Shown: positions 33,761 to 47,439, counted from the stretch's first letter. The stretch is DNA of 64,000 nucleotides from Malania oleifera (GCF_029873635.1 NC_080421.1:40157120-40221119); one strand, 5' to 3'. Program-made: numbers and translations. The notes: generated by a model from the sequence alone, not told the origin.

Positions 33761-34255
33761 TCAGAGGAAAACTATACTGTTGTCATCTTCAAATCTCATC
33801 TCCACTGGATTTGAGGGCAAACCAGCACTTCCCAGGCCACTTTCCTCTAAGCTCATGTCCCATAAGAACCCAAACTCATCATCACCAGTGCTGCCACCTT
33901 TAGTGGAGTTGAATTGATCAGCTGCAGCTGTGATATTGTTAATATTATTGTTCTTGTCGTGATGAGAGAACTGAAGGAAGCTATTAAGGTTTGAAACAGC
34001 TAAGTTTAGGAGCTGCTGGTTACTGGGATTAATGTTGTTATTAATGTTGCTGCAGGTTTGGTGCTGTGGGGTTGAGGGCAGTGATGAAACAAATTGGTGG
34101 TGATACCCACAGGGCATGGCCAGGTCTGTTGGAGGAGAGGCTGGTAAGGTTGGAGAAGAGGCTGCGGCTGAGGCCTCATACATGTTTTGTGGGCTGAGTT
34201 TTGCACTGTTCTCCCCTTTGCTTTTGTGGAAGACTCTGCACAGCACCCAGTCCTC
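33761..34255 (-). CDS. NAC exon 3
   Basis: Starts after GGCAG at 34256 with [13 protein letters not shown] (subdomain E) and ends at the stop at 33763-33761. Encodes 164 residues, including runs of Asn ([15 protein letters not shown]) and the acidic C-terminus. Confidence 0.93.
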   Translation of the reverse strand, partial: EDWVLCRVFHKSKGENSAKLSPQNMYEASAAASSPTLPASPPTDLAMPCGYHHQFVSSLPSTPQHQTCSNINNNINPSNQQLLNLAVSNLNSFLQFSHHDKNNNINNITAAADQFNSTKGGSTGDDEFGFLWDMSLEESGLGSAGLPSNPVEMRFEDDNSIVFL

Positions 34256-36683
34256 CTGCCAATTCATAAGATAAGCCAATTAGCAACTGAAATATGAATT
34301 GTTCATGTAATTGAGGCCTTAAAAATTCATGAAAGCAATTAAGTTATACTGTGGTCAAATTGGCAAAGTGTCCTTAAAAAGTTAGCATGTTTTCTTTTTT
34401 TATGAAGTTTAACTATAAGACAATGAATCCTCTTTTTTCTTTTTCTTTTTTCTTTTTTTTTTCTTTTTTTAATTTAGCGTTAGTTTTCTCTATGCTTGTA
34501 TACTTCTTATATATGCTTGAGTAAAATTTTTGCCCTTCAGAAAAAAAAAAAAAACTAGACACCATAAAATTTGACAAAATCATTATTTCTCTAATAATTT
34601 CTCTCTCACAGTTAATTGGATAATTAAAGATAACCATAACCATATAACTGGCACAATTTTTCAGAATATAAAGGTATGAAGAGTGTCTGTTTTTTACCCT
34701 CAAAACAATAGTATATATACTACTATATATCATTTCTTACCACTCTCGAAAATCATGACATGTAACCCACTAATTAATATAATTTTTTTAAAAACAGAAA
34801 ACCTAAAGCAATGTATCAATCTTTTTAACATGCATTATAATTATAAACAAATTGTCACTGCAATTAAAACTAATTAATGATAACAAGAAACGGAACGATG
34901 ATTTCTGATATTTCAAAACGAGGGAGGTAGGTGGGCTGGCTGGTAGGAATATGAAATTATGAATACTGAAACATATGTACATGCATGCATGGGGACGTGG
35001 TAATTAATAGTTAAGAAGAGATCACCTTAGGAGGCATGTGTGGGGTCTCGAGGCGGAACTCATGCATGATCCAGCCGGTCTTGATGCCATTGGGAGCTCT
35101 GTTGCGATAAAACACGAGGGTCTTTCTCATCCCTACGATCTGATGGGTGGAGGGGTCCAGCACCATCCGATCCTTTCCTGTGGCTTTCCAGTATCCAGAT
35201 GTCGTCGCCCTATTGGTCCGAAACCCCGTCGCATATTTCCTGTCCCTGAAGCTGAAGAAGTACCACTCGTTGGAGTTCAACTTCGCCACCTCTGCATGAA
35301 CATTATTGCTCGTATCAATCATCCATGCATGTGAGTAGGTATATATATGTGTTTGTGTGTGTGTAGAGACAAAGAGAGAAGGAGATATGTAGTTTAAAGT
35401 TTATATGCCAGTCTGTTAGAGGGGTGCTTTATTTTCTATGTATGATCAAATCCATATATATATACGTGCAAGTAAATGATAAGCAAAAGAGACATACAGC
35501 CCTTAAATTAATATCATCACTTTAGCTAAAGAGTCCTAACTTTATTTAATTAGTATATACCATCACTTTGATTTAGTTGTCCACTCGTTTGCATGCATGA
35601 AACTATATATATTTAATTTACCATCACTTTAATTTAGTTGTCCACTCGTTTGCATGCATGATACTATATATATATATGTCAAAAAATTGTGTTGTGAAGA
35701 TAACAAATATCACTTTAGAGATTTATTAGTAGACGTAATAGATTTTTTAGGTTTTCAAATGACTTGATACTTTTACATGATATGAGTGAGAGTATAGGTC
35801 TTTAATTGATTAAAAAATTTAAAGTTTAATTTTCACAACCTTCATTTTTTTTAATATAATATAATATGTAAAAGATGAAAGATACCTTTCAAACAAACTT
35901 ATGCAAAAGATAAAAGATAAATCTATTCACATGATATTTTGTCCTTGAAATATGTATATTTCAATTAAATACGGATAAAAAATCAACCTCTCTCTCTAGT
36001 ATATCTATATATAATTATGTTTTTTTTTTAAAAGAAAAAAGGGAGGGTGGCACCTCCATTTATTTATAATTATGTTGCTACTACTATACTATTAATTATT
36101 TCATTAATATCTATAATTATTGCTGTTATAATATTACTGTACACATATTGTTACTACTATTAAAAATATTACTACTAAATTACCGTCACTACCATTGGTA
36201 CTCTAGGTTTCTTGTACATGCAATCATATGTTTGTTCATAGTTTCTTATATATATATATATATATATTAGTATGAAAAATCCATTAACCCATGACATGTT
36301 GAGTAGTTTAACTTGTAATCAACAAGCATGACGAGTAACTATCTCTCCCTCTGATTCCTCTCTAGCATTGATCATTACTTTTCTTTTGTAGTATTGTCAT
36401 TTTATAATTTAGAGTAGTAATTAAAACAAAGAAGGCTAAATTCATATAGTATAAGGATAGTTTTTGTTTCCTAACTTTAAAATATTTTATACATAGGCTC
36501 ATTATTAGGGATATAGAACCCTAAATTTTTTTCATAATTGGGCATAGAAGAGGTGAAGTGACACACACACAAATATATAGGGGCTTTTGAAAATTTATAA
36601 TTAGTAAGAATAATAGCAAAATGAGAAATTAAAATTGTTAGGTTAAGGATAAACATTGGATTAAGAAATAAATATTATAAATT

Positions 36684-36714
<31 letters not shown>

Positions 36715-37552
36715 GATTGTGTGTTTATGCATGATTACATATGTATTGCTTGTGCATATATAGGCATCATTATGCATGTTAAAGATAATAATTGCAATAA
36801 CACATGCAGCTTCTACACTAATTGGTGTTATGCTTGTAATTAAGTGTAACATGTAGTTGTAAAAGTGGATGTGAATTAGTTCAATATGTAAAAGACATAT
36901 ATACACACATGCACAAGGGTTTTCAAGGCATCCTAACTTGTTACCATTAGAACAACTTTGAAGGTATAATATGTAGAACCTTTCAATATATATGCACAAT
37001 TTGTACATGACTTTTTAAAAACTACCTAGAATTAGAAAATGATAAACTCAAATGATTATCATATATGAATATGTGTCTAATTCTATGACTTTATGCCTAT
37101 AATTTTTAACTTGCATAGTTCATATTTTTAAGAGAGAGACGACCATGGTGGATATATAACTCGAACACTAACATGTGTCATGCATACACACAAAGTGTTA
37201 TGTTATAAAAGAGGTGTAAACTCAATATGCAGAAGGTTATATATGCATACATAATTGAATACCCTATCTTGTTTTTATAGGAATGGCTTTTTTTGCCCTA
37301 TAATCAAAGATAGTACTTCACATCAATTTGTTAAAAACTATGAAAGTAAATCAAAAAATAAACATAGATAAACTCAAATAACTACCACAATCATATGTAC
37401 TATTACCTTACGTGTTTAGGTCTCAAAATTTTAATTAAATAATAGGGAATATATCTAAAAACTATAGTCAAAAAGTAGAAATATTAAAAAGAAGAGCTAG
37501 GCCTCCTTGATATGAGCCCTTACCCTACATATGACGTACCTAAGAAGATGGG

Positions 37553-37583
<31 letters not shown>

Positions 37584-38268
37584 AAATAAAATTCACCCAA
37601 TTTGACAGAAAATGAATATAGCTAGGGTGGGGACACGTTAAGGTACTTACCATGTCATGTGGCCTAATCTTCACATGGAAGATTGAGGAAAAAGGGTCCA
37701 ACTTTTTTCTTGTTTCTTTGACTTTAACCGAGGAGGTGGGCCAGCAGGGCCCATTGGAGCAAGACCCTAAGGCCACCTTTTTCCCTCTTTTCGCGTGGCC
37801 AATGCCTTGGCGCTTAAGAAAGGTAAAGGAGGCTTGTGCGTTGCTTTTTCTTGAAGACTTTAGTTTCTAACGGCCGCTGCCGGCCAGTTGAGAGGAAATT
37901 GCTTTTTAAAATTAAATAGCTTTTTGGAACATGAAAGAAACGCATTGATCGGTTCACAGCAAAGGGATTTTTCTAAAACGAACATTACTTGAAGTAGTGA
38001 TGCTTCAAGGAAAAGGTGTGGGAAAGAATAATCAAGGTCTTTTTAGTTTGAGTTTGTGCTGTGGGGAAGATGAGTGCTGCATCTGCATATATGCATGCCC
38101 TGAAATGGAATTTAACGGCATATTCCTGCAGGGAAACTTACTTCTTCATTTCCCCCACCAATTATATATATAATATGTGAGTTCTTTTTTAATTATTATG
38201 AAGCAATCAGTAGTCAGTTTACTTGTTGCAGAGGCGTGGATGTTTTGTAATGTAGTTTGTCGGTTTTT

Positions 38269-38326
<58 letters not shown>

Positions 38327-39493
38327 CTAGCTTCTTTAGTGAAAGTTTTGAGAAGGGATGAAAAGAGGTTTGAGATTGGATCATCTGGTCCTCCCAAGTG
38401 AATAGAGATGATAGCTTCTAGGGTTTGGAATTGAAAATTGATTAACTCTTCATACAGGTCTCCCCCATAATCTCAAATGAGAAAATATTAGGGGCATCAA
38501 ATTTACCACTTGTGTAAAAAATGTACACTTGCGTCAGAGGTGGGGTAGGAGAGCTTCCTCCGGTGCGATGTGTATACAAATCCGGTGCACCAATAATTTC
38601 TCATGCCAGATAGAGAACGACAAAGAGAGCGAGAGAGTCTTATATGCAAAATATATGAAAAGAAGAAACAAAAATAATTAATAAAGTGAAGATACGCTGA
38701 AAGAGTACATGCAGTTGCAGACAAGCAGTTATAAGTGACTATTCTAGGGAAAAAAATGATATAAAGATGCATGGAAAGAAAAGAGTTGGAAAAGGAACCA
38801 AAAGAAAATTTGAAAGGTGGTATAAGTTCCCTGCAGGAATGTATACAGCTCAAAGCCAGCCAATGTTTCCCACTACAAATGGATCCTAACGCGTACTCCT
38901 ATTACAAAAGCAACATGCATGATTGATCCAACTCCATTAGTTAACTAAAAGGGAAAATTGGGAAGGAAATAATTAAATATTGGGAATGAAGGAAGGACCA
39001 CATGCAATTGCAATGAATTCCATTGTTTGCTAGTGAATTATTTGATATATTCATCCTTACTAGAAAATATAAATTCCCCTTAAGAAGGATACTATATGAT
39101 CATTTAACAATGAGATATTCATGTTAAAGGTCATGAGTTTTTTTTTTCCCTTCTTTTACTAGGTTAGAAATAATAGAGAGCAAATTTTGAAAAGAACCCG
39201 AGATATTTTCGCCGTGTAACTCGGGTTTAGAGGGAGTTTGGAAAGAAGATGGGATATTGTTGTGTATAGCACTTGAGTTGAATGAGCCTTTTAATTGTAA
39301 AAAAGAGAATCCAAAATTTGTTACATAAATATTGGTGCTTTATATAGATAAAAATATACATATACATAGATACATACATACATATATATGCTAAGTTTTG
39401 AACTAGGAACCATTATAAAATTCTAAAATTTCAAAATTTTGGGACAACTTGATATATATTAAATGTGACATCAAAGATTTCATCGAGAACCCA

Positions 39494-39539
<46 letters not shown>

Positions 39540-40288
39540 AAGATTTCGTCCTGATCACAATGATAAGTTGGCATTATCATTCAAAAAGTTCACAGTAAAA
39601 ACAGAATCGCTTTTGGAAAACTGAATTGTTGTCTACGCTAAAAAATCTGCTGCACCTATCTATCACTCCAAGCAAGGCAAAACCATGGCAAAAAACAGTA
39701 CCTGTGGAATTAAAACTATCACTAAAAGGATACAAAATTAATATTCACAGAGTTTAATAAGGTAAATATCCCTGAGGGATCATTCCTCTCTTTCTCTCTC
39801 CATGGTCATTCTAGCAGACATTTTTGTCTCTTTACCATTCGAACAAAAGTTACTGCAGACATTTTTGTCTGCCTGGTACAAAGAACTCAAATAATTTCTT
39901 TTGCCATCTCTGTGTGCCAACCTTGCTAAAGGACTGGTAAAAGCAAGCACAGAGAACATATTCGAAATCTAATTATGGATAAATATCATGATATATATAG
40001 TGAGTGAATGAAAATTAAAGAAGCTAGATCATTGATATTCCCATGGAGAAGAAGTGCATGGAAGAAGAAGAAGAAGAAGAAGAAGAAAAGGAAAGGCATG
40101 GAAGACAAAGGCGACCTACCGGGAAGCTGCCATGGCTCACAGGTATGTAAGTCAATTTCTACTAAAGTACCCTTCAAGGCTTCCTCATTTGCAATCTTCT
40201 TGTAGAGATAATGGCACACCAGCTCCTCATCACTGGGATAAAACCTAAACCCTGGAGGCAGTGTGGCCTCAATGTCCCTTAAACCCAT
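33761..40288 (-). CDS. NAC-domain transcription factor (3 exons, 309 aa)
   Basis: Exons 40288-40120, 35291-35026 and 34255-33761 join in frame with GT-AG borders to 145 + 164 codons plus stop. The N-terminal NAC domain (residues about 9-165) shows all five subdomains: [21 protein letters not shown] around [40 protein letters not shown] and [31 protein letters not shown] and [21 protein letters not shown]. This fold binds DNA as a dimer. The C-terminal part is Ser/Pro- and Asn-rich and ends in an acidic, Trp-containing block ([12 protein letters not shown]), as in transcriptional activators. The [22 protein letters not shown] start reminds me of the ANAC074-like group (from memory, not searched). 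No stops or shifts: the only intact host gene here. Intron 1 is unusually long (4828 bp). Confidence 0.93.
34256..35025 (-). other. NAC intron 2 (770 bp)
   Basis: Phase 0, donor AAG|GTGATC at 35026/35025, acceptor GGCAG|GAG at 34256/34255. This position, between MPPK and EDWVLCR, is a common NAC intron site. Confidence 0.9.
35026..35291 (-). CDS. NAC exon 2
   Basis: 266 nt. Begins after TGCAG at 35292, completing the GAG (Glu) codon split with exon 1, and encodes [13 protein letters not shown] to HMPPK (subdomains C and D). Confidence 0.93.
35560..35681. repeat. 61-bp tandem duplication in NAC intron 1
   Basis: Two units start at 35560 and 35621 (CCATCACTTT, TTAGTTGTCCACTCGTTTGC, CATGCATGA), with a few differences and a variable TA tail. 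Each has a CATGCATG core, the RY element known from seed promoters; whether it acts here is unknown. Confidence 0.8.
38273..38320. repeat. (GA)n microsatellite in NAC intron 1
   Basis: About 23 GA units; it makes false open frames on both strands. Confidence 0.9.
39497..39535. repeat. (GA)n microsatellite in NAC intron 1
   Basis: About 19 GA units, some 600 bp inside the intron from the exon 1 donor. Confidence 0.9.
40063..40085. repeat. (GAA)n run just inside NAC intron 1
   Basis: About eight GAA units (TTC-rich in the sense of the gene) 35-57 bp downstream of the exon 1 donor. Confidence 0.8.
40120..40288 (-). CDS. NAC exon 1
   Basis: 169 nt, from the ATG at 40288-40286 ([14 protein letters not shown]) to CCCG|GT. 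This start is chosen because family proteins begin close to the LPPGFRF motif. An ATG 144 bp upstream (40432) is in the same open frame; it would add 48 residues (MTFHLPPTSS...) with no NAC character. Confidence 0.9.
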
Positions 40289-40495
40289 TTGGATTGAGAT
40301 TTTGGAGGGAAGCCTCTGATGAAATATGGTTGGCGGCGAATTTGAACTGTTGCTTTTCTGAAGTTTAATATGCAAATAATAAGCAGCAGCAGCAATTGTA
40401 GAGCTTGAGGTTGGTGGGAGATGGAATGTCAAGCTCTTGGCTTTAATTTCTTTGTTTGGGATGTGAAATATTATAAAGGAGAGAATGGGTTGCGT

Positions 40496-40505
40496 TATAT
40501 ATATA
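40496..40505 (-). promoter_or_regulatory. NAC core promoter TATA box (candidate)
   Basis: A TATATATAA run on the minus strand, about 210 bp upstream of the chosen ATG. A start some 30 bp downstream (about 40465-40470) would give a 5' leader of about 180 nt that includes the in-frame ATG at 40432. Confidence 0.5.
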
Positions 40506-41960
40506 GAGAGATAGATGTGGGTTGATAACTGCCTTTGCCAGATAAAATTCTTCTAGGTAGCTTGTGTGTATAGTTAGTCATTGAGGGAAGTTTCATGAAA
40601 AACCCGAGTCACAAGAAATGTTCTTTAGAGGGGTGGGGGGGCCCTAAGCTAGGGTAGGGAAATTAATGCAGCATATGAACAAAATCCAAAATATTTTATT
40701 ATAGAAAACCTCCAAAAGGGCCCTTTTTAATGTATTATAGGTACCCATTTAAATTTAAATTTTTTTTTTTTTTTTTTTTAAAAGGAGAAATGAAATTGGA
40801 CTAGCAGTTACATATTATTTTAACAATATGATGAAGAAACCATGGGGTAAAGTTAACACATAGGCATCATATCTACCTAAAAAGAACACATGGGTAGCTC
40901 CTATATCTGCACAATCATGTGCAGTACACATGGCAAGGAATACTCCAAAAACTTATAACCAAACAAACACTACTCCTATTGATCCGCTTTATGTGTATAT
41001 TCCAATGTTAATTGGTTATAGCTTGGGCACACATAGGGAGTTTGCGTTTTATAATAAATCTCCTTTTCCCCAAAAGAAGTATATATTACTCAGTAAGGTG
41101 GCAACCCTTGATTTTGCATCCCTGCAGCTGCCTCCTGTTCTGGGGTGCCTTTTCTTCTTGTGGCCCATCTCAAAAGAAAAAGAAAGATACAAAATTTTCC
41201 ATAATTTTTTTTTACATCACACGATAATAATTATTGGCCATCGATTTCATGATTATTTTTTAGATTTCACTGTTCAAGAAAAAAAAAAAAAGGAATAAAG
41301 AAAAAAATACTTTGGCTTTCACTCAAAACAGTACTTGAAGAGTAATAAAAATTAATGATTTTTTATTATTTCACTGAATGTAAGTCAAAAGAAAATTCAT
41401 ATAACCGATCCTACTTGTTAGGATTTGTATTAGGGTTCGGTCGAGGAATTTTTCTTCTTTTCTTTTTTTAAAAATATTTTTAGAACAAATACATCATATA
41501 TAATTGAGGGCGGCCTATTGGAGGTGAGGTCCATCCATCTATGATTTAAATTATTAAATTATATACATTGGAGTTTGTAGGCTTGCTGATTGATTCTATT
41601 CTGTCTGAGAGGGGGACCATTAATGCCCCCAGTGCATGCATTCGTGAGATGTGTGCCATCTGATGGATCTGGTGGGCTTAGCTTAATTAGCCAGATTTAA
41701 TTACTTAATCAGTTAATTACTATCATATATATATACATATATATAATCTACAGCTCCTTCAAGAAATCAAAGGCTGCAGCCTGAAATAGAATGTTAATTA
41801 ATCATGCAGTTCCAAGGGTCCTTTCTGTCACCATTCTCATTCACAGAAGAACAATTTTGATTGATGCAACTGTGGGCCACCCAATTTGTTTTTCATCTGG
41901 AGCCCACTAATGATGAAACACATGAGACCCATCATACACATATACATATATTGTCATCAC

Positions 41961-42040
<80 letters not shown>
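41961..42040. repeat. (CT)n-(AT)n compound microsatellite
   Basis: About ten CT units run directly into about 28 AT/GTAT units, upstream of the NAC gene. Confidence 0.9.
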
Positions 42041-42048
<8 letters not shown>

Positions 42049-43227
42049 TGGGTGAGGAACTTTCATTTTTTCTGGAATGATGTTGGTGAGGCAATTATAA
42101 TGAAAAACAAGACAAAAAGATGTTTGTCGCTACATGGATGAGCTGATGATAATAATTAGGATAGTATATGCTGCAGGGGAGAGATGATGACTGGGACTGG
42201 GGTCACCATGGGTTAGCATAATAGAAAAATAATGGAGCTCATATTTCAGTTGATGAATATGACAAAAAATAAACCCCAATTAACTTGTTCATCAAATTCC
42301 CGCGTTTAGAAGTCGTTTCGCCAATAAAATTCTTAATAGCATCTACTATATATTAGGAGTTCGAATTTTTATCTAAGCTGGTCCCCCGATGGATTAGTCA
42401 GGTCCTGAAGAGATCAACTCGGACTATACTGCCAGTATAAAAGAAAATGAAAATAAAAAAGAGGTTGATCACATTAAGGTTAAAAATAAAAAAATAAAAG
42501 AAAACTCCTTAATTTAATTAATTAACTATAAGCATGCATGCACACAGGATCATTTTACCAGAACCACAACATGCATGTTAGCGACCACTTCACATGATTG
42601 GCCAGTTTTGCCACCGTGTTGGGGGCAAAAACCCAGTTGTGTGTTAATGCAAAACTTTGTTTTTTCTTTTTTATTTTCTGGAAATTTAGCATGGGAGACA
42701 ACTTTAAGTCATAATTGAAGTATATGTAAATTGGACAACCATCGAGGAGGTTGACATGATTCAATCCAAGCAGTCACCTATCAACTATATTAAGTTTTTA
42801 ACTTGAGATACATAAATTATTAGAAACTGAACATAAATGTCTATTTGCGTGTATATATGTTTATATTTATGTATGCACGGTTCAAATACATTAATGAATA
42901 TGAGTCAAGACAGATCATTGAGTTCTCAAGCTCACAAGAGTTCGTTTTCTACTAAATCGGAAACTTTTTTTTTCTTGAATTCTTTTATTTCTTTCTTTGT
43001 TTAACTTCTGGTTAGTTTTACCTTCTCTTTGACATGCTTGAATAAAATCATTTAATTAGTGGGAATCGAAAAAAAAAAATATCCCTCTATTTGGGTTGGA
43101 CAATGAATATTGTTAATTAATATATATTTGCACAAGTCGTGAACTTAGACATATTAAGTTTGATTTTCACGAGATCAAATTTGTATTTAAATGGATACTC
43201 ATAATGTATAGTAGCTTGACCTTATTG

Positions 43228-43263
<36 letters not shown>

Positions 43264-43957
43264 ATAATTCGTGTACTCCAATCATCATCGCATCATTTTG
43301 GACACTATGGTACGGCACCAAATTCGGGGGTGAAAGTCGTCCGCCCATTGACGCACCCTGATAATTCGCCGAGATAATATATTATATGTATGAATTTTAT
43401 TTTTTCATAGAACCAATTAAATGCAGTGGGGGAGACATGTGATGTATATATATCTTTGAGGAACACATCATACGCGGATGACGTATAAATTATTCTATGT
43501 TAAATCATGCCTATCCCAACCAAAGAAAGGAGATTACAATGATTGTGAGTTATAGGGCTAGGGTTCACTTCTATGAAGGGTATTTTTGTTAGGTGAGGCC
43601 AGGGGATGATGTTGGAGAATGAGTGACGGCTTCATATTCCTCCCTTGGGAACCAATAATTAAGTACTCCTCCCATCAAAGTGTCTTTTTATTTGTTTCAC
43701 TTCCATAAGTTATGGGCTCTCTATGGAATTCTTCTATATGTGCTACCTCACCCTCCCTCCCTCTTCACAGTTCACACCCTAATCTCACCAATCACCCTCT
43801 AATGAATTTTATATCCTAGCTAATTATTTTCTATTAACTATTAATTAATTAGACATATCTAACATTAATATTTCTGTGTGGGTCCAGAGGAACACCTCAA
43901 GAGATCAATGCGTGTCACCCAATCGAATCCCGCCAAGTATGCCCTATATATACATAC

Positions 43958-44004
<47 letters not shown>

Positions 44005-44513
44005 GGAACCCTAGCAGCATTCTCCAATTAATGTTCTTATTTAGCTATTAGTCTTTGTGAAGGGCATTATCAATATCACTTCATGATGGGTGGTATTGAA
44101 TTTATAATATAGTATTTGGGAAACTATAAAAAAAAATCAATTCAAATGATTATCCTAAGATTTGCACAGTAAGTTGACAGACATTGATTTTAACTATTTT
44201 GGGTTTAATGTTTATTAATTGGATGGGTAAACGAACTGTATTAGCAAAAGAATAGGGGGTTGGGAACAATTATTAACAAAGCTTCTCCTTCTCTCTTGTT
44301 CATTAATTATGTTTATTTTCATTCACATAACTATACTTCATTCCAACAAGATATAAAAGAAAGAAGGATGAAATTCTTCTGCTTCTGATCCTGAGTTGAT
44401 ACTTATTTTATTCCACCAAACAATTCCAATGGAAACTTTGGTTGATACAACCATGAGAATAATTAATATTCAACAAAGGGAAGCCATGAAAGAGAGACAA
44501 CTAATTTTCCAGC

Positions 44514-44549
<36 letters not shown>

Positions 44550-45798
44550 AGTTTTGTTAGGCAGTGTTTGGGCCACAACCTACTTCCAGGGATGCAGCAT
44601 GAAAACTACAGTTATAATTAATGAGGTGTGTACTGCATCTTTCTTTGAAAAACATGGTAACTAAGGAAATACAGTCCAAAAGTTTTTGGCAATTTGTAAA
44701 GAAAAGATAGCCAGCTTTTGCAGTGTGACTGAGAAGCCCCCCAAAAAAAATTTATTAAAAAAAAGCTCTAAATTTAACACCCTTACGAAGAAACAGAAAG
44801 TGAGATTTGGACCATCATTGCACACTTTTCTTTCATATAACGAATTTGAATAATCATTCCAAACAAAAATTGTATATGCAGAAGATAACTTTGCTTTTGC
44901 AAGAATATTATTATCATGCCTACTGCTTTTCTTCCTCTGCTTTTTCCCCTCCTATATATATATTATACTTTTTCTTCCTCTGTTGTTTAATTATAGATAG
45001 TCACCATTTTCTACAATATGTGCAGTTCATCTCTTTCTTCATAGTTTATGAACCCTTCATATATATATTTTTTTATTTTTAATTAAAATATATTATCGTT
45101 AATTATTATAAATACACAACATACAGCCTCAAAGAATTCCAACACAGAATATATGAAGATGATTTGGCAGGAACTAAATGGCATGCATCAATTGATAGAT
45201 TACTCATTAGCCAAAAACGTTCCCACAAATTAAGACTTTATGTCATTTTCAAATTAATAAAATATAAATGAAGCAATATTGAAGATTCGGTTGATAGCTT
45301 GAAAACTTGGGAAATTGTTTTCTACAAGTATAAGCATCATCGTTCTGCGGTTGATGTGATTGGAAATTAATCAGAGATCACAATAAACATCCAAAAATAT
45401 TAAAAAGAAAAAAAAAATCTCATATTTAAAAATAAAAGTCTAATATTTTAGGGTCTTTAATTTTAACATTCTTTCTTCATGGCTTAATTAGTTCTGGAGG
45501 AAAGAATGGTTTGCGAACCGCGCCGACGAAAGGTGACAGCTAAACAGTATAAATCAAGCAGTACTGTGTTATCTTTGATAATTAAGCACGAAAGGCTGAG
45601 GTTTAGAAGGGTTAATAATTTGATTTATGGATTGGTTGAAGTGACCCGGTTCGAGTATGGACACGTTGTGCGCCCGTGTGTTGACAGCTGGCTCATTACA
45701 GTCCAATGAACGCTAGCCATGCCATCTGATTGGAGAGAAGGCGTACGAGCTGCTTCCATATGCATATTTATCAGCCAGCTTGCCAATCTTCGCCGCAA

Positions 45799-45803
<5 letters not shown>

Positions 45804-45861
<58 letters not shown>
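45804..45861. repeat. (GA)n microsatellite
   Basis: About 29 GA units; the longest pure GA run outside the LTRs. Confidence 0.9.
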
Positions 45862-47226
45862 CCATGCATTGAGGAAATTATTTGAGAGGCAGAAAGATCC
45901 AAGAGAGGATATATGTGGAGAAGTGTGATGTATATGATCGATCACCAGAGACTGAGTTATTTTAATTAAGACCCACCAGCGGTCACCATACATTAATTAT
46001 ATATTCCAAATCCAAAACCATATGTACACCAAAAAGCTTTCATAAATTCGTGGTTTCTATACGCTCCATTCAATCAATTCATTTTTTTTTTTAAATTTTC
46101 TCATTAGCTCCTTATAAAAATTAAGAATGATCAGAACCCCATCTCTATCCATGCATGCATCTGATGAAGATATAGACACCAAAAGCTAGAGAAGTCAATT
46201 ACCCTAGTTTTGTACTTGCTTCCCTGAATGAAAGGCATAATTCATTAATTCTCACCCAAACACGGCCTTAGCTGGCTAGGGACCCCCCTCTCCTCCTCCT
46301 CCTCCTCCCACCTGTGTTTTTTAAACAAGCTTGCTTACAATAATGGAGGAAAGGATGTGCAGGGAGAGAACACATGTACAGAAGGAGTAGTTTTCAAGGG
46401 TAACATTAAATAAAACCCGTGAGGCTGAAGTTAAAAAAGGGTGGAGGGATGAGTAGCCAGTACTGTGGGATCGATCTATGGAAAATGATATTCTAGCTGC
46501 ACCAAAACAAACAGACACCTATGCATCCTTTCTAATATGTACATATATTTAAATTAAAACTTCTTGTTAATTAATTGGCTAGCTACAGATCGAGAGATAG
46601 AAAGATAGATGTATACACACACGTTGCCAGACAGAGAAGTTGAAGATAAAAAAAGAATGTACGTGTTGTGAGACACAACAACACGTGTGTGACGTTGCTT
46701 GGCTGAGGCCAAATAAGTGTGTAGTCCTCCGGGTCGCCCATCATGCATGGGTCTCTCTGTCTAATCTTAAGATTCTATGTCTAATGATTTCTTCTTTCAT
46801 TATTACTATACGTGTTTATATATAATATACATTTATATATGTCCAATATTATTTCTAGCGTTATTTTTCCATTAAATTTGCTTGATAAAAACATGGACCC
46901 CAATCTCTTTCCCACCCTTTCCACCAGTCCGGACCGCCCACGTTTGGAGACTTTTTGCATGTAGGCTACGAAGTAGAGGAGAAAAAAACATAATTGTAGA
47001 AAAAATGTGTAGATATTATCATTGAATCAATGGTGTGGAAGGAATAGTTAAAGAGTATTTACCATAAAAGATTTCTAGAAAAAAATTTATATATATAATA
47101 TTAATTATAAAATTAAAATAAAAAGGGAAAAAAGGTAGAATATTAAGAGCTTGGAGCAACCAAAATGAAAAGTAATTGGAAAACTATACTCTAGGAAAAT
47201 TTCTAATCAGTGTTGAATATTAAACT

Positions 47227-47333
47227 TGTTGGGTTGCAGTGGAGACGTCGGTAGCCACCTCCACCAACTCTAGCAACTTTTGTTGAATTGTTGAGTTGCA
47301 GTAGAGACGCAGGCAGCCACCTCCACCAACCTC
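47227..47333. repeat. 61-bp tandem duplication
   Basis: Two units (starts about 47227 and 47288) share GAGTTGCAGTRGAGACG and GCCACCTCCACCAAC. No function inferred. Confidence 0.75.
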
Positions 47334-47399
47334 AGAACACCTCTATTGAATTTAATCTCCACCTACCATCCCCATCCATGGTTATATATATGGAGATAT

Positions 47400-47401
<2 letters not shown>

Positions 47402-47434
<33 letters not shown>
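47402..47434. repeat. (GT)n microsatellite next to the E4 insertion
   Basis: About 16 GT units ending 12 bp before the E4 5' LTR. Confidence 0.9.

Positions 47435-47439
<5 letters not shown>

Larger units (their letters stand above)
35292..40119 (-). other. NAC intron 1 (4828 bp)
   Basis: Phase 1, donor CCCG|GTAGGT at 40120/40119, acceptor TGCAG|AGGTGG at 35292/35291. It holds AT-rich DNA and several microsatellites: (TA)n at about 36240-36265, 36688-36712 and 37559-37582, (GA)n at 38273-38320 and 39497-39535. No LTR ends, coding domains or TSDs were found inside. Confidence 0.88.

Noticed and set aside
34147-34167. Possible miR164 target site in NAC exon 3 (plus strand starts TGGAGAAG as miR164 does)
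   Set aside because: Only the first eight bases agree; the remainder (AGGCTGCGGC) does not fit the near-complete pairing that plant miRNA sites need.
38146-38401. Open frames on both strands in NAC intron 1
   Set aside because: Translation of a (GA)n microsatellite (Arg-Glu and Ser-Leu runs).
44807-45082. 91-codon frame upstream of the NAC gene
   Set aside because: Low-complexity hydrophobic peptide in AT-rich DNA; no family, no splice partners, no promoter context.
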